DNA of 64,000 bases from an uncultured Acetobacteroides sp. (GTDB lineage Bacteria; Bacteroidota; Bacteroidia; Bacteroidales; ZOR0009), in assembly GCF_963678165.1 (NCBI RefSeq), contig NZ_OY782755.1, positions 2,046,001 through 2,110,000 on the forward strand, given 5' to 3'. Of the stretch, positions 1 through 8,206 are shown piece after piece. The translations under genes and the position numbers were made by a program. Position 1 is the first letter of the stretch. Every line of letters starts with the position of its first letter. The notes under the pieces are model-generated. The model saw only the letters and a list, made by a program, of their open reading frames with translations, was not told the origin of the DNA and ran no database searches.

Positions 1-851
1 CTGGACCTATTGTAGGACGCTATGGCAACAGAATTGCAAAGGGTAAGTTTACCCTCGATGGTAAGGAGTATACCCTTACGCTAAACGATCATGGGAATCA
101 CCTACACGGAGGCTCGAATGGATTTTGGAAGCGAGTTTGGGATGTTGATACCGTTGTAAGTAGGGGAGAAAACCAGTACATCACCCTTTCGTACCTATCT
201 GCTGATGGCGAAGAAGGCTATCCTGGTAATTTAAAGATCAAGGTAACCTACACGTTAAGCGAAGGTAATGAACTTAAGATCCAGTATGCAGCAACAACGG
301 ATAAGCCTACTGTTGTTAATCCAACGAGTCACGTTTACTTCAACCTTCACGGGACTTCAGCCAAATCGACAAATTCGCATGTGATGCAGCTGCTTGCCGA
401 CAGCTACACGCTTACCGATTCGTTGCTTATTCCAACTGGTGAAATATCGTCGGTAGAAAATACCCCACTTGATTTTAGAAAACCGACTGCCATTGGCGAT
501 AGAATCAACAACGATTTTGTAGCGCTTAAAAACGGGAAGGGATACGACCACAACTGGGTTCTAGCCAAAAAGGGTAAGGGCGTGGAGCTGGCTGCCGTTG
601 TTTTTGAGCCAGAGACAGGTATAGAGATGTCGGTATCTACCGATCAGCCAGGAATTCAATTCTATAGTGGTAACTTTATGGATGGAGTAGATACAGGCAA
701 GTATGGTCAAAAGCATGGTTACCGTTCGGGAATTGCCTTAGAAACACAAAAGTTCCCTGATGCGCCAAATCATTCGAGCTTTCCATCTACGGTTCTAAAA
801 CCAGGGGAGACCTATTCGCAAACGAGTGTTTACAGCTTTAAGGTGAAGTAG
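1..851 (+). CDS. galM: Aldose 1-epimerase (galactose mutarotase), C-terminal part
   Basis: The gene enters from the left edge, so its start is missing; the frame is open from base 3. It interconverts alpha and beta anomers of aldoses such as galactose or glucose. The visible part opens with GRYGNRIAKGKF and NHLHGG, the classic mutarotase region holding the first substrate-binding histidine. Later come NPTSHVYFNLHG with a second conserved His, DHNWVL, and near the C-terminus SGIALETQKFPDAPNH with the usual catalytic Glu. The end matches the family's usual C-terminus, so only roughly the first quarter to third of the protein is absent. A hairpin terminator follows 26 bases after the stop. It may belong to a sugar-use operon outside the window. 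Confidence 0.93.
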   Translation, partial: GPIVGRYGNRIAKGKFTLDGKEYTLTLNDHGNHLHGGSNGFWKRVWDVDTVVSRGENQYITLSYLSADGEEGYPGNLKIKVTYTLSEGNELKIQYAATTDKPTVVNPTSHVYFNLHGTSAKSTNSHVMQLLADSYTLTDSLLIPTGEISSVENTPLDFRKPTAIGDRINNDFVALKNGKGYDHNWVLAKKGKGVELAAVVFEPETGIEMSVSTDQPGIQFYSGNFMDGVDTGKYGQKHGYRSGIALETQKFPDAPNHSSFPSTVLKPGETYSQTSVYSFKVK

Positions 852-876
852 CAACGTTTCGTTTGATCAAAAATAG

Positions 877-907
877 AAGAGGGCTCGTAAGAGTCCTCTT
901 TTTTTGA
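877..907 (+). terminator. Rho-independent terminator after galM
   Basis: An AAGAGG...CCTCTT stem continued by GCTC/GAGT closes on a four-base loop and runs into seven T's. It lies shortly after the mutarotase stop codon and ends that transcript. Confidence 0.8.
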
Positions 908-1558
908 CCTAATCGGAGCTGCCTTATGGAGTTCGGACAACCGCACTTTAAAGTAGCATAACACGGAGGCTCTGATACCCAGCGCTCACAGGGCGTAATC
1001 ATTTCTAGCGTTGATCCTTTACGATCGGAGAATACAGCGTGAAGCCTGTGGCTGCGAGCGACAAAGGTGCAAGGCACTTTCCCCTTTTGCGCTGTGGCTT
1101 TTACCAAAAGTATTTTACGGCTTATCCTGCCTAGAAAACGGGCAAGGTAACGTTGTCATAGCAGCGATTTTTTATCCAGCCTCCAGCTTGCGATGGGCAA
1201 ATTCTGAAATTGCTCTGTGCTACCCTGTGCCTCTGTATCCCTGTGATTTTAAAGAAAATCTTAAATGCGGTTGCTCTAGGTAAAGCAGCCCTGCAATTTA
1301 TTGGGTAATTATCAAATAAATAGTTGCATTTACCAACTAAATAACCAATAGAATTAAATCAACAATTTGTAGCAAATTAGCCATTAGCAGTGTACCATTT
1401 CTATAACACTACATTGCACTATGTGAATGTAGTTTGCACTCTTTGACACTGTAGCCTTGGTAGAAGTGGTGCTATCTGTCATTTGAGGTAAATATACGTG
1501 CTAATGTCTGATTTACATGCTTTGCAAGATTAGGCCTTGAATTAACATTCTGTAAACT

Positions 1559-1726
1559 TTGCTTCATTTTGTATTTAAAATGCTTCATCTTTGATACAAG
1601 ATGTTCCATCTTTAATACAAAATGCTTCATCTTTGATTCAATATGCTTCATCTTTAATACAATATACTTCATCTTTAATACAAAATGCTCCATATTTGAT
1701 TCAAGATGATCCATCTTTAATACAAA
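1559..1726. repeat. 21-bp tandem array, 8 exact-length units
   Basis: Eight consecutive units of exactly 21 bases with consensus close to ATGCTTCATCTTTAATACAA. They differ by substitutions only (GATTC/AATAC, GCTTC/GTTCC) and have no indels. Scattered degenerate units continue to about 1860. Because 21 is a multiple of three, the minus strand reads as a heptad peptide (MKHFVLK-like), but start, composition and context do not support a real gene. Three other arrays in the window have the same period but unrelated sequence. Confidence 0.9.
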
Positions 1727-2014
1727 ATGAAGCATATTTTATGGCAAATAGTTAAATACAGTATTATTTCACATTGTCTTTAATGCAAAATGCTCCATCT
1801 TAGACCCGAAAAAAGGCATTTTTAATACAAAATGCTTCATTTTGGATCAAAGATGGAGCATCGGCGATAGCAATTGCTCCGTAATTCCATCTATTTATTT
1901 TGGAATTAGCTGCTGCAGATGGCGTAGAAGTATGGCAGGTTGTAAATTTGCAGGGAGTATTTCACATTGCTGATGGCTAATGTTATTCTTACAAAGGCTA
2001 AAATGCTTAAGCTC

Positions 2015-2185
2015 TATGACGGTTTTAGTTGGGTAATGTCCTACATTTAGCTCGCTATTCAATCGTTCCGTGGTTGTGCTTATGCTGGAGGCTGTTTCTC
2101 CGCATTGCATGTGCGAAAATTCGAATTCAACCCTCTCAGATTGTAAATCCGCCACCATTATGCGATAATACTCAGCATTAGTATA
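2015..2185 (-). repeat. Decayed copy of a dispersed hairpin repeat
   Basis: Read on the minus strand, this segment aligns with 39268-39418. Bases 2154-2185 are an exact 32-base inverted match to 39268-39299, and the similarity continues through a GCAATGCGG-GAAACA block, CAGCATAA, and TTGAATAGCGAG. The copy at 39.3 kb keeps three intact hairpins, while this one has lost most of the pairing. Confidence 0.8.
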
Positions 2186-2307
2186 GAACCTAATCTGTGC
2201 TAGCCTGTGTTTTGGTGTTAAAATACGGGTGTCCTAGATTATGGATGTGGTTGTTTGTTTACTGGCATAAAAGTTCGAATTTTACGGTTCATTACAATCG
2301 AACCCTG

Positions 2308-3690
2308 ATGAAAGATTTTACCGAAGGAAATGTATCCAAGCTTATATTTAACTTCTCGGTTCCTTTGCTGCTTGGAAATGTATTCCAATCGCTCTATAGC
2401 ATTATAGACAGCATCATCGTAGGGCGATATCTGGGCCCCCAGGCTCTTGCAGCAGTTGGTGCATCGTATCCGATTATCTTTTTCATCATAGCGTTGGTTA
2501 TTGGTATTGGTAGTGGGGGATCGATTGTGATTGCGCAGTACTTTGGCGCAAAGCAGTACGATAAGGTTAAGAAGACTGCCGATACCATTAATATTTTCCT
2601 ACTAGTTGCTGGTTTTGTGGTTGCTGTCTCTGGAATCTTTCTTGCGAAGCCTATCTTGCGATTAATTCTACTTCCAGAGGAGCTGCTTGATGATGCAGCG
2701 CTGTTTCTGAAAATATACCTAGGTGGAATGATCGCCTTCTTTGGCTTTAACGGCGTAATCTCAACCTTGCGAGGCGTTGGAGATTCAAAGACTCCGCTGT
2801 TCTTCCTTATAATATCGACTATTGCCAATATATTTCTCGATATTCTTTTCATTGGTGTTTTTCATTGGGGAATTGCTGGCGCTGCTTGGGCAACGTTATT
2901 GGCTCAGCTGGGGGCATTTGTCTCCGCAGTAATCTACATAAACCGTACGCACAAGATCTTCCGCTTTGCAATAAAGGGGATTAAATTCGATCGTGAGATT
3001 TTTCGTCACTGCATGAAGATTGGCTTACCTTCAGGGGTTCAGCAAACCTTTGTGGCGTTGGGGATGACAGCTGTAATGGGGATCGTAAACACCTTTGGGA
3101 CGAACGTAATTGCGGCCTATAGCACCGCTTCGCGAATTGACTCTCTGGCAATGATGCCTGCCATGAACTTTTCCATAGCGCTATCAACATTTGTTGGGCA
3201 AAACGTAGCAAGGGGGAATATGGATCGAATCAGAAAGGGGCTTACCTCAACCCTGGGCATGTCGATGGTGATTACCGTAATTGTTTCGCTGGTTATTATC
3301 TTTTTTGGGCATAGCATGATGCGCATGTTTACAACCAGCGATGAAGTTGTCAGAATTGGAGGGGAGTACCTCACGGTTGTTTCTGCTTTTTACTGGATGT
3401 TTACCATTATGTTTGTGGTTAACGGGCTGCTGCGTGGTGCCGGCGCAACTATGGTTCCGATGCTCACCACCTTGATTTCGCTATGGGCGGTGCGTGTACC
3501 TGCTGCCTACCTTCTTACGAAGGCAATTGGCGAAGATGGCATCTGGTGGTCTATCCCAATAGGGTGGGTCGTTGGTATGATTGGAGCATTTGCCTACTAT
3601 AAAACGGGAAAATGGAAGGGGAAAACGGTATTCCACCGCTCGGGAATCGGCCAATCGGAAGAGGCAATGAGAGGAGAAGTAGAGATTTAG
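2308..3690 (+). CDS. MATE-family efflux transporter
   Basis: A 460-residue inner-membrane protein of the multidrug and toxic compound extrusion family, expected to export cationic compounds by Na+ or H+ antiport. The start chosen is ATG 2308 (MKDFTEGNVSKLIFNFSVP), because MATE proteins normally begin with a short polar stretch before helix 1; the frame is open 37 codons further upstream but that extension has no family resemblance. About twelve hydrophobic segments follow in two similar halves, with family blocks such as DSIIVGRYLG, GIGSGGSIVIAQYFGA and a second-half FVGQNVARGN. It stands alone; yicC starts 50 bases downstream. Substrate cannot be inferred. Confidence 0.93.
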   Translation: MKDFTEGNVSKLIFNFSVPLLLGNVFQSLYSIIDSIIVGRYLGPQALAAVGASYPIIFFIIALVIGIGSGGSIVIAQYFGAKQYDKVKKTADTINIFLLVAGFVVAVSGIFLAKPILRLILLPEELLDDAALFLKIYLGGMIAFFGFNGVISTLRGVGDSKTPLFFLIISTIANIFLDILFIGVFHWGIAGAAWATLLAQLGAFVSAVIYINRTHKIFRFAIKGIKFDREIFRHCMKIGLPSGVQQTFVALGMTAVMGIVNTFGTNVIAAYSTASRIDSLAMMPAMNFSIALSTFVGQNVARGNMDRIRKGLTSTLGMSMVITVIVSLVIIFFGHSMMRMFTTSDEVVRIGGEYLTVVSAFYWMFTIMFVVNGLLRGAGATMVPMLTTLISLWAVRVPAAYLLTKAIGEDGIWWSIPIGWVVGMIGAFAYYKTGKWKGKTVFHRSGIGQSEEAMRGEVEI

Positions 3691-3740
3691 AGCGCATTGT
3701 AGATGAAAAAGAGTTACCTTTATCAAAATTTATATAGAAT

Positions 3741-4619
3741 ATGGTAAGATCGATGACCGGCTATGGCAAAGCCGAACAAGAAATACAGGGAAAAAAGATT
3801 ACCATCGAGCTTCGTTCGCTAAATAGTAAGCAGCTCGATTTAAACGTAAAGCTTCCGATGTCGTACCGCGAGTACGAGTTGGAGCTCCGTGCCGAAGTTG
3901 CCAAAAAGCTTGTTAGGGGCAAGTCCGACCTATTTATTTTCGTTGAGACCGTAAAAGAGGAAGCTCCTGCAACTATTAATATGAATGTCTTCGGGAGCTA
4001 CTACGAGCAGGTAAAGCAGGCTTCGGAGAAGTTTGAAATAAGCCTCATCAACGAGCCTGTGGTACAAACCATACTTCGTATGCCCGATGTGCTTCATGTG
4101 CAACGTCAGGAGGTAACAGAAGAGGAGGTTGCCGCTCTTAAGCAAACCGTACAGAGGGCACTTTGCGAGATCGAAAAGTTCCGCGCTCAGGAAGGGGCTG
4201 CTCTAATAGCAGATATTCTTCATCGAGTTGAGAAAATAGAGAACCTTGTTACTACCATCGAACCTTTCGAAAAGGGGAGGATAGAGGTAATAAAGACTCG
4301 TATCGCCAATAACATTGCCGAATTTGTTCCTCAAGCGAATATCGACCAAAACAGATTTGAGCAGGAGCTCATTTTCTACGTCGAGAAGCTTGATATTACT
4401 GAAGAAAAGGTTCGCCTACGCAACCACTGCAAGTACTTCCGCGAGATTTGCGATGTCGAGGAGACGCCTGGTCGTAAGTTGGGCTTTGTTGCTCAGGAAA
4501 TGGGGCGCGAAATCAACACCCTTGGATCGAAGGCCAACGATGCCGATATCCAGAAGATGGTAGTTCAGATGAAGGACGAACTTGAAAAGATTAAGGAGCA
4601 GGTGCTCAACATTCTCTAA
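3741..4619 (+). CDS. yicC: YicC-family protein (putative endoribonuclease)
   Basis: A 292-residue cytoplasmic protein that opens with MVRSMTGYGKAE, the hallmark of the YicC family, followed by the YicC-like N-terminal domain and a C-terminal domain of the DUF1732 type ending in the conserved IQKMVVQMKDELEKIKEQVLNI. Members have been reported to act as endoribonucleases on small RNA or mRNA targets; that activity is family knowledge, not visible here. It is full length and lies 39 bases before guanylate kinase, the usual Bacteroidota neighbour, so the two are probably cotranscribed. Confidence 0.93.
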   Translation: MVRSMTGYGKAEQEIQGKKITIELRSLNSKQLDLNVKLPMSYREYELELRAEVAKKLVRGKSDLFIFVETVKEEAPATINMNVFGSYYEQVKQASEKFEISLINEPVVQTILRMPDVLHVQRQEVTEEEVAALKQTVQRALCEIEKFRAQEGAALIADILHRVEKIENLVTTIEPFEKGRIEVIKTRIANNIAEFVPQANIDQNRFEQELIFYVEKLDITEEKVRLRNHCKYFREICDVEETPGRKLGFVAQEMGREINTLGSKANDADIQKMVVQMKDELEKIKEQVLNIL

Positions 4620-4658
4620 CTTTCGCATTTCGCGAATCGAAAATCGCACTCAACAGAC

Positions 4659-5222
4659 ATGAACGGTAAAATGATTATTTTCTCAGCTCCATCTGGGGCT
4701 GGGAAAACTACCATAGTTAAGCATCTACTATCAAAGTTTCCTCAATTCGAATTCTCCATCTCGGCCACATCGCGTAAGATGCGCGAAGGCGAGCAGCACG
4801 GTAAGGATTACTTCTTCCTTTCTGCCGAAGATTTTAGGCAACGCATCTCTAATAGCGAATTCGTAGAGTGGGAAGAGGTGTACACCGACAACTTCTACGG
4901 AACGCTTAGATCCGAACTCGACAGAATCTGGTCGAAGGGTAACGTTGTTATCTTTGATGTTGATGTTAAAGGTGGAGTAAACCTTAAAAAGATGTTTCCT
5001 GATAACTCCCTTTCGCTATTCGTAATGCCCCCATCGGTAGAGGAGCTGCGCAACAGGCTGGTTGGCCGAGGAACCGATAGCGCTGAAGCTATAGAGCGTC
5101 GTGTCGCCAAAGCCGAAGAGGAGCTTTCGTATTCCGATAAGTTCGATGTCGTGGTGGTGAACGATAACCTCGAAGAGGCAAAGGACAAGGCTGAGATGGT
5201 TATTGCTTCGTTTTTAGAATAG
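4659..5222 (+). CDS. gmk: Guanylate kinase
   Basis: Phosphorylates GMP to GDP with ATP, an essential step of purine nucleotide supply. The 187-residue protein has the P-loop SAPSGAGKTT at residues 9-18, the GMP-binding segment SATSRKMREGEQHGKDYFF, the E-W-EE-VYTDNFYGT block that contacts the guanine, and VVIFDVDVKGG as Walker-B-like strand. Length is typical. It follows yicC and precedes nadD with a 116-base gap that holds an inverted repeat. Confidence 0.97.
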   Translation: MNGKMIIFSAPSGAGKTTIVKHLLSKFPQFEFSISATSRKMREGEQHGKDYFFLSAEDFRQRISNSEFVEWEEVYTDNFYGTLRSELDRIWSKGNVVIFDVDVKGGVNLKKMFPDNSLSLFVMPPSVEELRNRLVGRGTDSAEAIERRVAKAEEELSYSDKFDVVVVNDNLEEAKDKAEMVIASFLE

Positions 5223-5232
5223 TATTTATAAT

Positions 5233-5304
5233 GAGATATGAGATGCTCAGGTTGACTAATGTAACAATGATTCTTATTTTTTTCTGTTGCGCGTCTCATA
5301 TCTC
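5233..5304. repeat. Inverted repeat GAGATATGAGA/TCTCATATCTC
   Basis: Two perfect 11-base arms at 5233-5243 and 5294-5304 are separated by 50 bases, between gmk and nadD. There is no T-run after the right arm, so it does not look like a simple terminator. It may be a small foldback repeat or an mRNA structure in the gmk-nadD transcript. Confidence 0.6.
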
Positions 5305-5338
5305 ACATCACATAAGTAGTATAAATTAAAGAATCTTT

Positions 5339-5914
5339 ATGTTCGTCGGGCTTTACTTTGGTTCGTTTAATCCTGTACATAATGGGCATCTTCAAATTGC
5401 TGGAGAGATGCTTCGTCAGGTAGGTTTTGATGAACTCTGGTTTGTGGTAAGCCCGCAAAATCCGCTGAAGGAAATCTCCAATTTAGCCTCTAACGCCCAT
5501 CGGCTAGCCATGCTTAGGCTTGCGCTTGATGACGTTGCTCTTCCTGTTAAGGTTTCGGATGTAGAATTTGGTCTCCCAATCCCTTCGTACACCTTCAAAA
5601 CACTGGAGATGCTCTCTCAAGATCATCCTACTTATCGGTTTGCGCTGATTATGGGGAGCGATAACTTGGCTGTTATCGAGAAGTGGAAGGAGTATCAGCA
5701 TCTTCTCGAAAAGTATCCCGTTTATTTCTATCCCCGCGAAGGCGACAATTCAGAAGCATTAGCAGCTGCCTATGATGCTCAAAAGGTTAATGCGTCGTTG
5801 CTTGATATATCATCAACACAGATACGCAATCTGGTGCTAGGGGAGAAGCCCATCGAACATCTGGTGCCATCGAAGGTGGCAGCGTACATTCGCGATAATG
5901 GCTTGTACCGATAA
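5339..5914 (+). CDS. nadD: Nicotinate-nucleotide adenylyltransferase
   Basis: Joins ATP and nicotinate mononucleotide to give deamido-NAD, the penultimate step of NAD synthesis. The 191-residue protein has the nucleotidyltransferase signature GSFNPVHNGH at residues 8-17, MGSDNL at 105-110 and the second signature DISSTQIRN at 156-164. The start at 5339 gives the usual MxxGLYFGSFNP N-terminus. It continues the yicC-gmk run, and the flavodoxin gene begins 20 bases after its stop. Confidence 0.96.
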   Translation: MFVGLYFGSFNPVHNGHLQIAGEMLRQVGFDELWFVVSPQNPLKEISNLASNAHRLAMLRLALDDVALPVKVSDVEFGLPIPSYTFKTLEMLSQDHPTYRFALIMGSDNLAVIEKWKEYQHLLEKYPVYFYPREGDNSEALAAAYDAQKVNASLLDISSTQIRNLVLGEKPIEHLVPSKVAAYIRDNGLYR

Positions 5915-5933
5915 CTCTAATCCCTTTAACGAT

Positions 5934-6425
5934 ATGATACAGGACGAAAGGAAGGTGGCAATAGTCTACGCTACCAAGCATGGGACTACCGAAAAGGTTG
6001 CCCAGCATATTGCAACGCTGCTGGGTGGTGATGTTACGCTCATTAGTCTAGAGGAAACTCGGATGCCTGATTTAGCAGCATTCGATTGTATTGTTATTGG
6101 AGGTTCGATTTACGCTGGCAAGATAAGAGGAAAGGTCGCCACATTTTGTGCTAGAAACCTTAGCATATTGCTGCAAAAGCGAGTTGCCCTTTACGTATGC
6201 GGCATGAACTATAAGGAATACGATGCAGAGCTGCGCAGTGCTTTCCTTGATCAGCTAAGGAAACATGCTGCTTGGTCGGGAGTTGTTGGCGGGGAGTTCT
6301 ACATTGACAGAATGAACTTCTTTGAACGCTTCCTTATTCGCAAAATCTCAGGGGTTACAGCATCTGTTTCTAAGCTCGACTACGAAAAGATAGAGGAGTT
6401 AGTTGCTGCTATTAGGAGCTGCTAG
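5934..6425 (+). CDS. Flavodoxin-domain protein, HemG-like
   Basis: A 163-residue flavodoxin-fold protein with FMN phosphate-binding loop YATKHGTTEK at residues 12-21, then DCIVIGGSIYAGKI and VALYVCGMNYKEYD. This pattern matches the menaquinone-dependent protoporphyrinogen oxidase (HemG) group, which oxidises protoporphyrinogen IX, but related flavodoxins have other roles, so the exact substrate is inferred. The start at 5934 is preferred over one 36 bases upstream because that one overlaps nadD and adds residues unlike the family. Spacing of 20 bases suggests cotranscription with nadD. Confidence 0.82.
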   Translation: MIQDERKVAIVYATKHGTTEKVAQHIATLLGGDVTLISLEETRMPDLAAFDCIVIGGSIYAGKIRGKVATFCARNLSILLQKRVALYVCGMNYKEYDAELRSAFLDQLRKHAAWSGVVGGEFYIDRMNFFERFLIRKISGVTASVSKLDYEKIEELVAAIRSC

Positions 6426-6474
6426 TGTTGTTGTATGCCTAGAGAGGAGCATCCCTCTTCGTGCTCGCAAAATG

Positions 6475-7248
6475 CTAAATGTACTTGTACACCATAAAAA
6501 CCGATACGCCAACTAGGAAAACGGCATATACCTTTTTAAAGGTAGCAGCTGGCAGATTGAGCGCCAACTTCGAGCCAAAGAAAACACCCGCCACAATTCC
6601 AATAGCCATTAATCCTGCGTATGAAAGGTTTAAATATCCCGATTCTGCGTAAATCATAACGCTGGGGAGCCCTACAGGGAGTTGCAACGCGGCAAGCGAG
6701 GTGGCCGTTGCTGCTTTGGGGTTGTACTTATAGAACTTTATCAGCATTGGGACAATTACGAGTCCACCGCCTTTGCCAAACATCCCGGCAATAATTCCGG
6801 CTAGGATGCCCACCGCAATGTAGGTCCAAAATGCACGGGAGATCCTTTCCCCATCTTCAGCTGATGCCGTGCCCTTCTTCTTAAAAATAAGTGCAGGAAT
6901 GTTTAGGTAACCCGCCGCAATGTATAGCAGGAAGGCTGCGTAGAGCTTGGAGAGCAGCGAAACATTAACCGATACTGCCAGCTCGCCTCCGAGGAAAGAC
7001 CCTGCAAATAGACCCAGCGACAGCCAAAGCGAGTCCTTTAGGTTAATGTACCCTGCCTTGTAGTAGGTGATTACTCCCAAAACTCCAACAGGGAGCAGCA
7101 TTGCAGCAAGCGATGTGGCGTTGGCGTTAAGCATATCCATTCCGAACAGCGCAATTAGCGTGGGCACCATAATAATTCCACCACCAATGCCAAACAGTCC
7201 AGACAGTACGCCAGCAAGGACGCCCAAAGCAAATATCGCCACCAACAT
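6475..7248 (-). CDS. TauE/SafE-family membrane exporter
   Basis: A 257-residue membrane protein of the sulfite/organosulfonate exporter family. Both halves carry the duplicated glycine-rich helix: SGLFGIGGGIIMVPT near residue 20 and GMFGKGGGLVIVPMLIKF in the second half, with about eight hydrophobic segments. The start at 7248 (MLVAIFALGVLAG) begins directly with helix 1 as in the family; an upstream ATG at 7323 would add 25 charged residues. It is transcribed alone, converging on the flavodoxin gene. Families like this export sulfite, sulfoacetate or other anions; the substrate here is unknown. Confidence 0.9.
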   Translation of the reverse strand: MLVAIFALGVLAGVLSGLFGIGGGIIMVPTLIALFGMDMLNANATSLAAMLLPVGVLGVITYYKAGYINLKDSLWLSLGLFAGSFLGGELAVSVNVSLLSKLYAAFLLYIAAGYLNIPALIFKKKGTASAEDGERISRAFWTYIAVGILAGIIAGMFGKGGGLVIVPMLIKFYKYNPKAATATSLAALQLPVGLPSVMIYAESGYLNLSYAGLMAIGIVAGVFFGSKLALNLPAATFKKVYAVFLVGVSVFMVYKYI

Positions 7249-8206
7249 GAGCCTACTTTTTTTGTTCGGGTGCAAAACTAGCTCTTTGCCCCCGATATGC
7301 CTGAGGCGATGGCGCCGCACCACTTGTTTTTAGCTACGTTTAGACTACTAGGGCAACATATGGATTAGACCTGCCCATCTAGTGTGGCGCTATTGTCCAA
7401 AATCTGTATGAACATTATCCGTACCTTTCCTGCTGTTGGGGAAATTAAAAGAGGGGATGCTTCCCGAAATATAAGAATGAGCAATCGAAGATCTATCTGT
7501 CGCTATTCCAATGCAGGGAGGCAACTTGGAGAAAGCACTTGCGGTACAATAAGGACCTTGTAATCCATAACTCTATATGAAGTTGAACCACCTGTTTACC
7601 TAGCATCCCCGCGAGGTTGGAATGACCTATTTGGAGCATTTGCGATTTGCACTCTACCTTATTTAGGACGCTTGTGGGGTGTAGCGTCGCATCGTTGGTG
7701 CATGCCATATTCCCTTTTCTGCTTGTTACCAATACCAGCTCGCACCTAAAGGAGCTTAACGAGATATTTAGGACGAGAATTCCTTCGGATGAGGTGTCGA
7801 AAAAGGATGCGGTACAAAACTGTATAAAAGCCTAAAGTTGGTTGATGATCAGCTTGTACACGAAAAGTTATGTCGTTGGGATTAGCTGCGCTGAACTCGC
7901 ACTTTATGCTCGGTTGAAGTTTCTACTTTGCTAAGTAGCGGTATACAGACCGCAATCTAAAAGTAGCAAAAAAGTAAAGCGCAGCAATTGATGGTGGCTG
8001 CGCTTTTATGGTTAGTACAAGTTTGCTGTTTAACTGCGGTCAAAGACCGCTTCTTATGTTCGACGGCATTACAAATGCCGCCGAGCCTCGTGCATTTATA
8101 CTGCGACGAGCGAGGGCGTTTATTCTTCGACGAGCTAGAGGGAATCAGACATGCGAGCAGAGTAGAAGCCCTCCATTGCCTATAGCCAGTATTAGCAATA
8201 GTACTT
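7249..8206. other. Gene-poor stretch with possible gene remnant and dispersed hairpin repeat
   Basis: No intact gene is convincing here. Between about 7740 and 7870 the plus strand reads SHLKELNEIFRTRIPSDEVS then KKDAVQNC, and the adjacent frame continues YKSLKLVDDQLVHEKLC, which could be a frameshifted relic of a coding region, but no family was recognised. From about 7860 to 8135 lies a composite repeat described separately. Confidence 0.5.
7860..8135 (-). repeat. Composite dispersed repeat with GCGGTC/GACCGC hairpins
   Basis: The minus-strand reading matches three other places. The part near 7865-8003 aligns with 32280-32430 and 37225-37345: a hairpin built on AAAGCG-AGCC/GGCT-CGCTTT, then TACTTTTTTGCTACTTTT, a CGGTCT-type hairpin and AAAGTGCGAGTT. 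The part near 8031-8130 aligns with 33110-33186: AGAATAAAC, the palindrome CGGCATT...AATGCCG, AACATAAG, and GCGGTCTTTGACCGC. It lies immediately downstream of the transferred nuclease/ATPase pair. Confidence 0.8.

Larger units (their letters stand above)
852..2307. other. Long gene-free stretch with terminator, 21-bp array and an old dispersed repeat
   Basis: No credible gene is visible in these 1.45 kb; the short frames here have no family character. The stretch holds the galM terminator, a tract at about 1208-1255 of the CTCTGTG/CCTCTGT type that recurs at 2190-2218, 61820-61895 and 63383-63425, the 21-bp array at 1559-1726 with a decayed continuation to 1860, and a degenerate copy of a hairpin repeat at 2015-2185. 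No promoter for the following MATE gene could be fixed. Confidence 0.7.

Noticed and set aside
1472..1735. Open minus-strand frame of 87 codons made of MKHFVLK-like heptads
   Set aside because: It is the direct product of the 21-bp array; composition, lack of conserved ends and the parallel arrays elsewhere argue for a repeat and not a gene.
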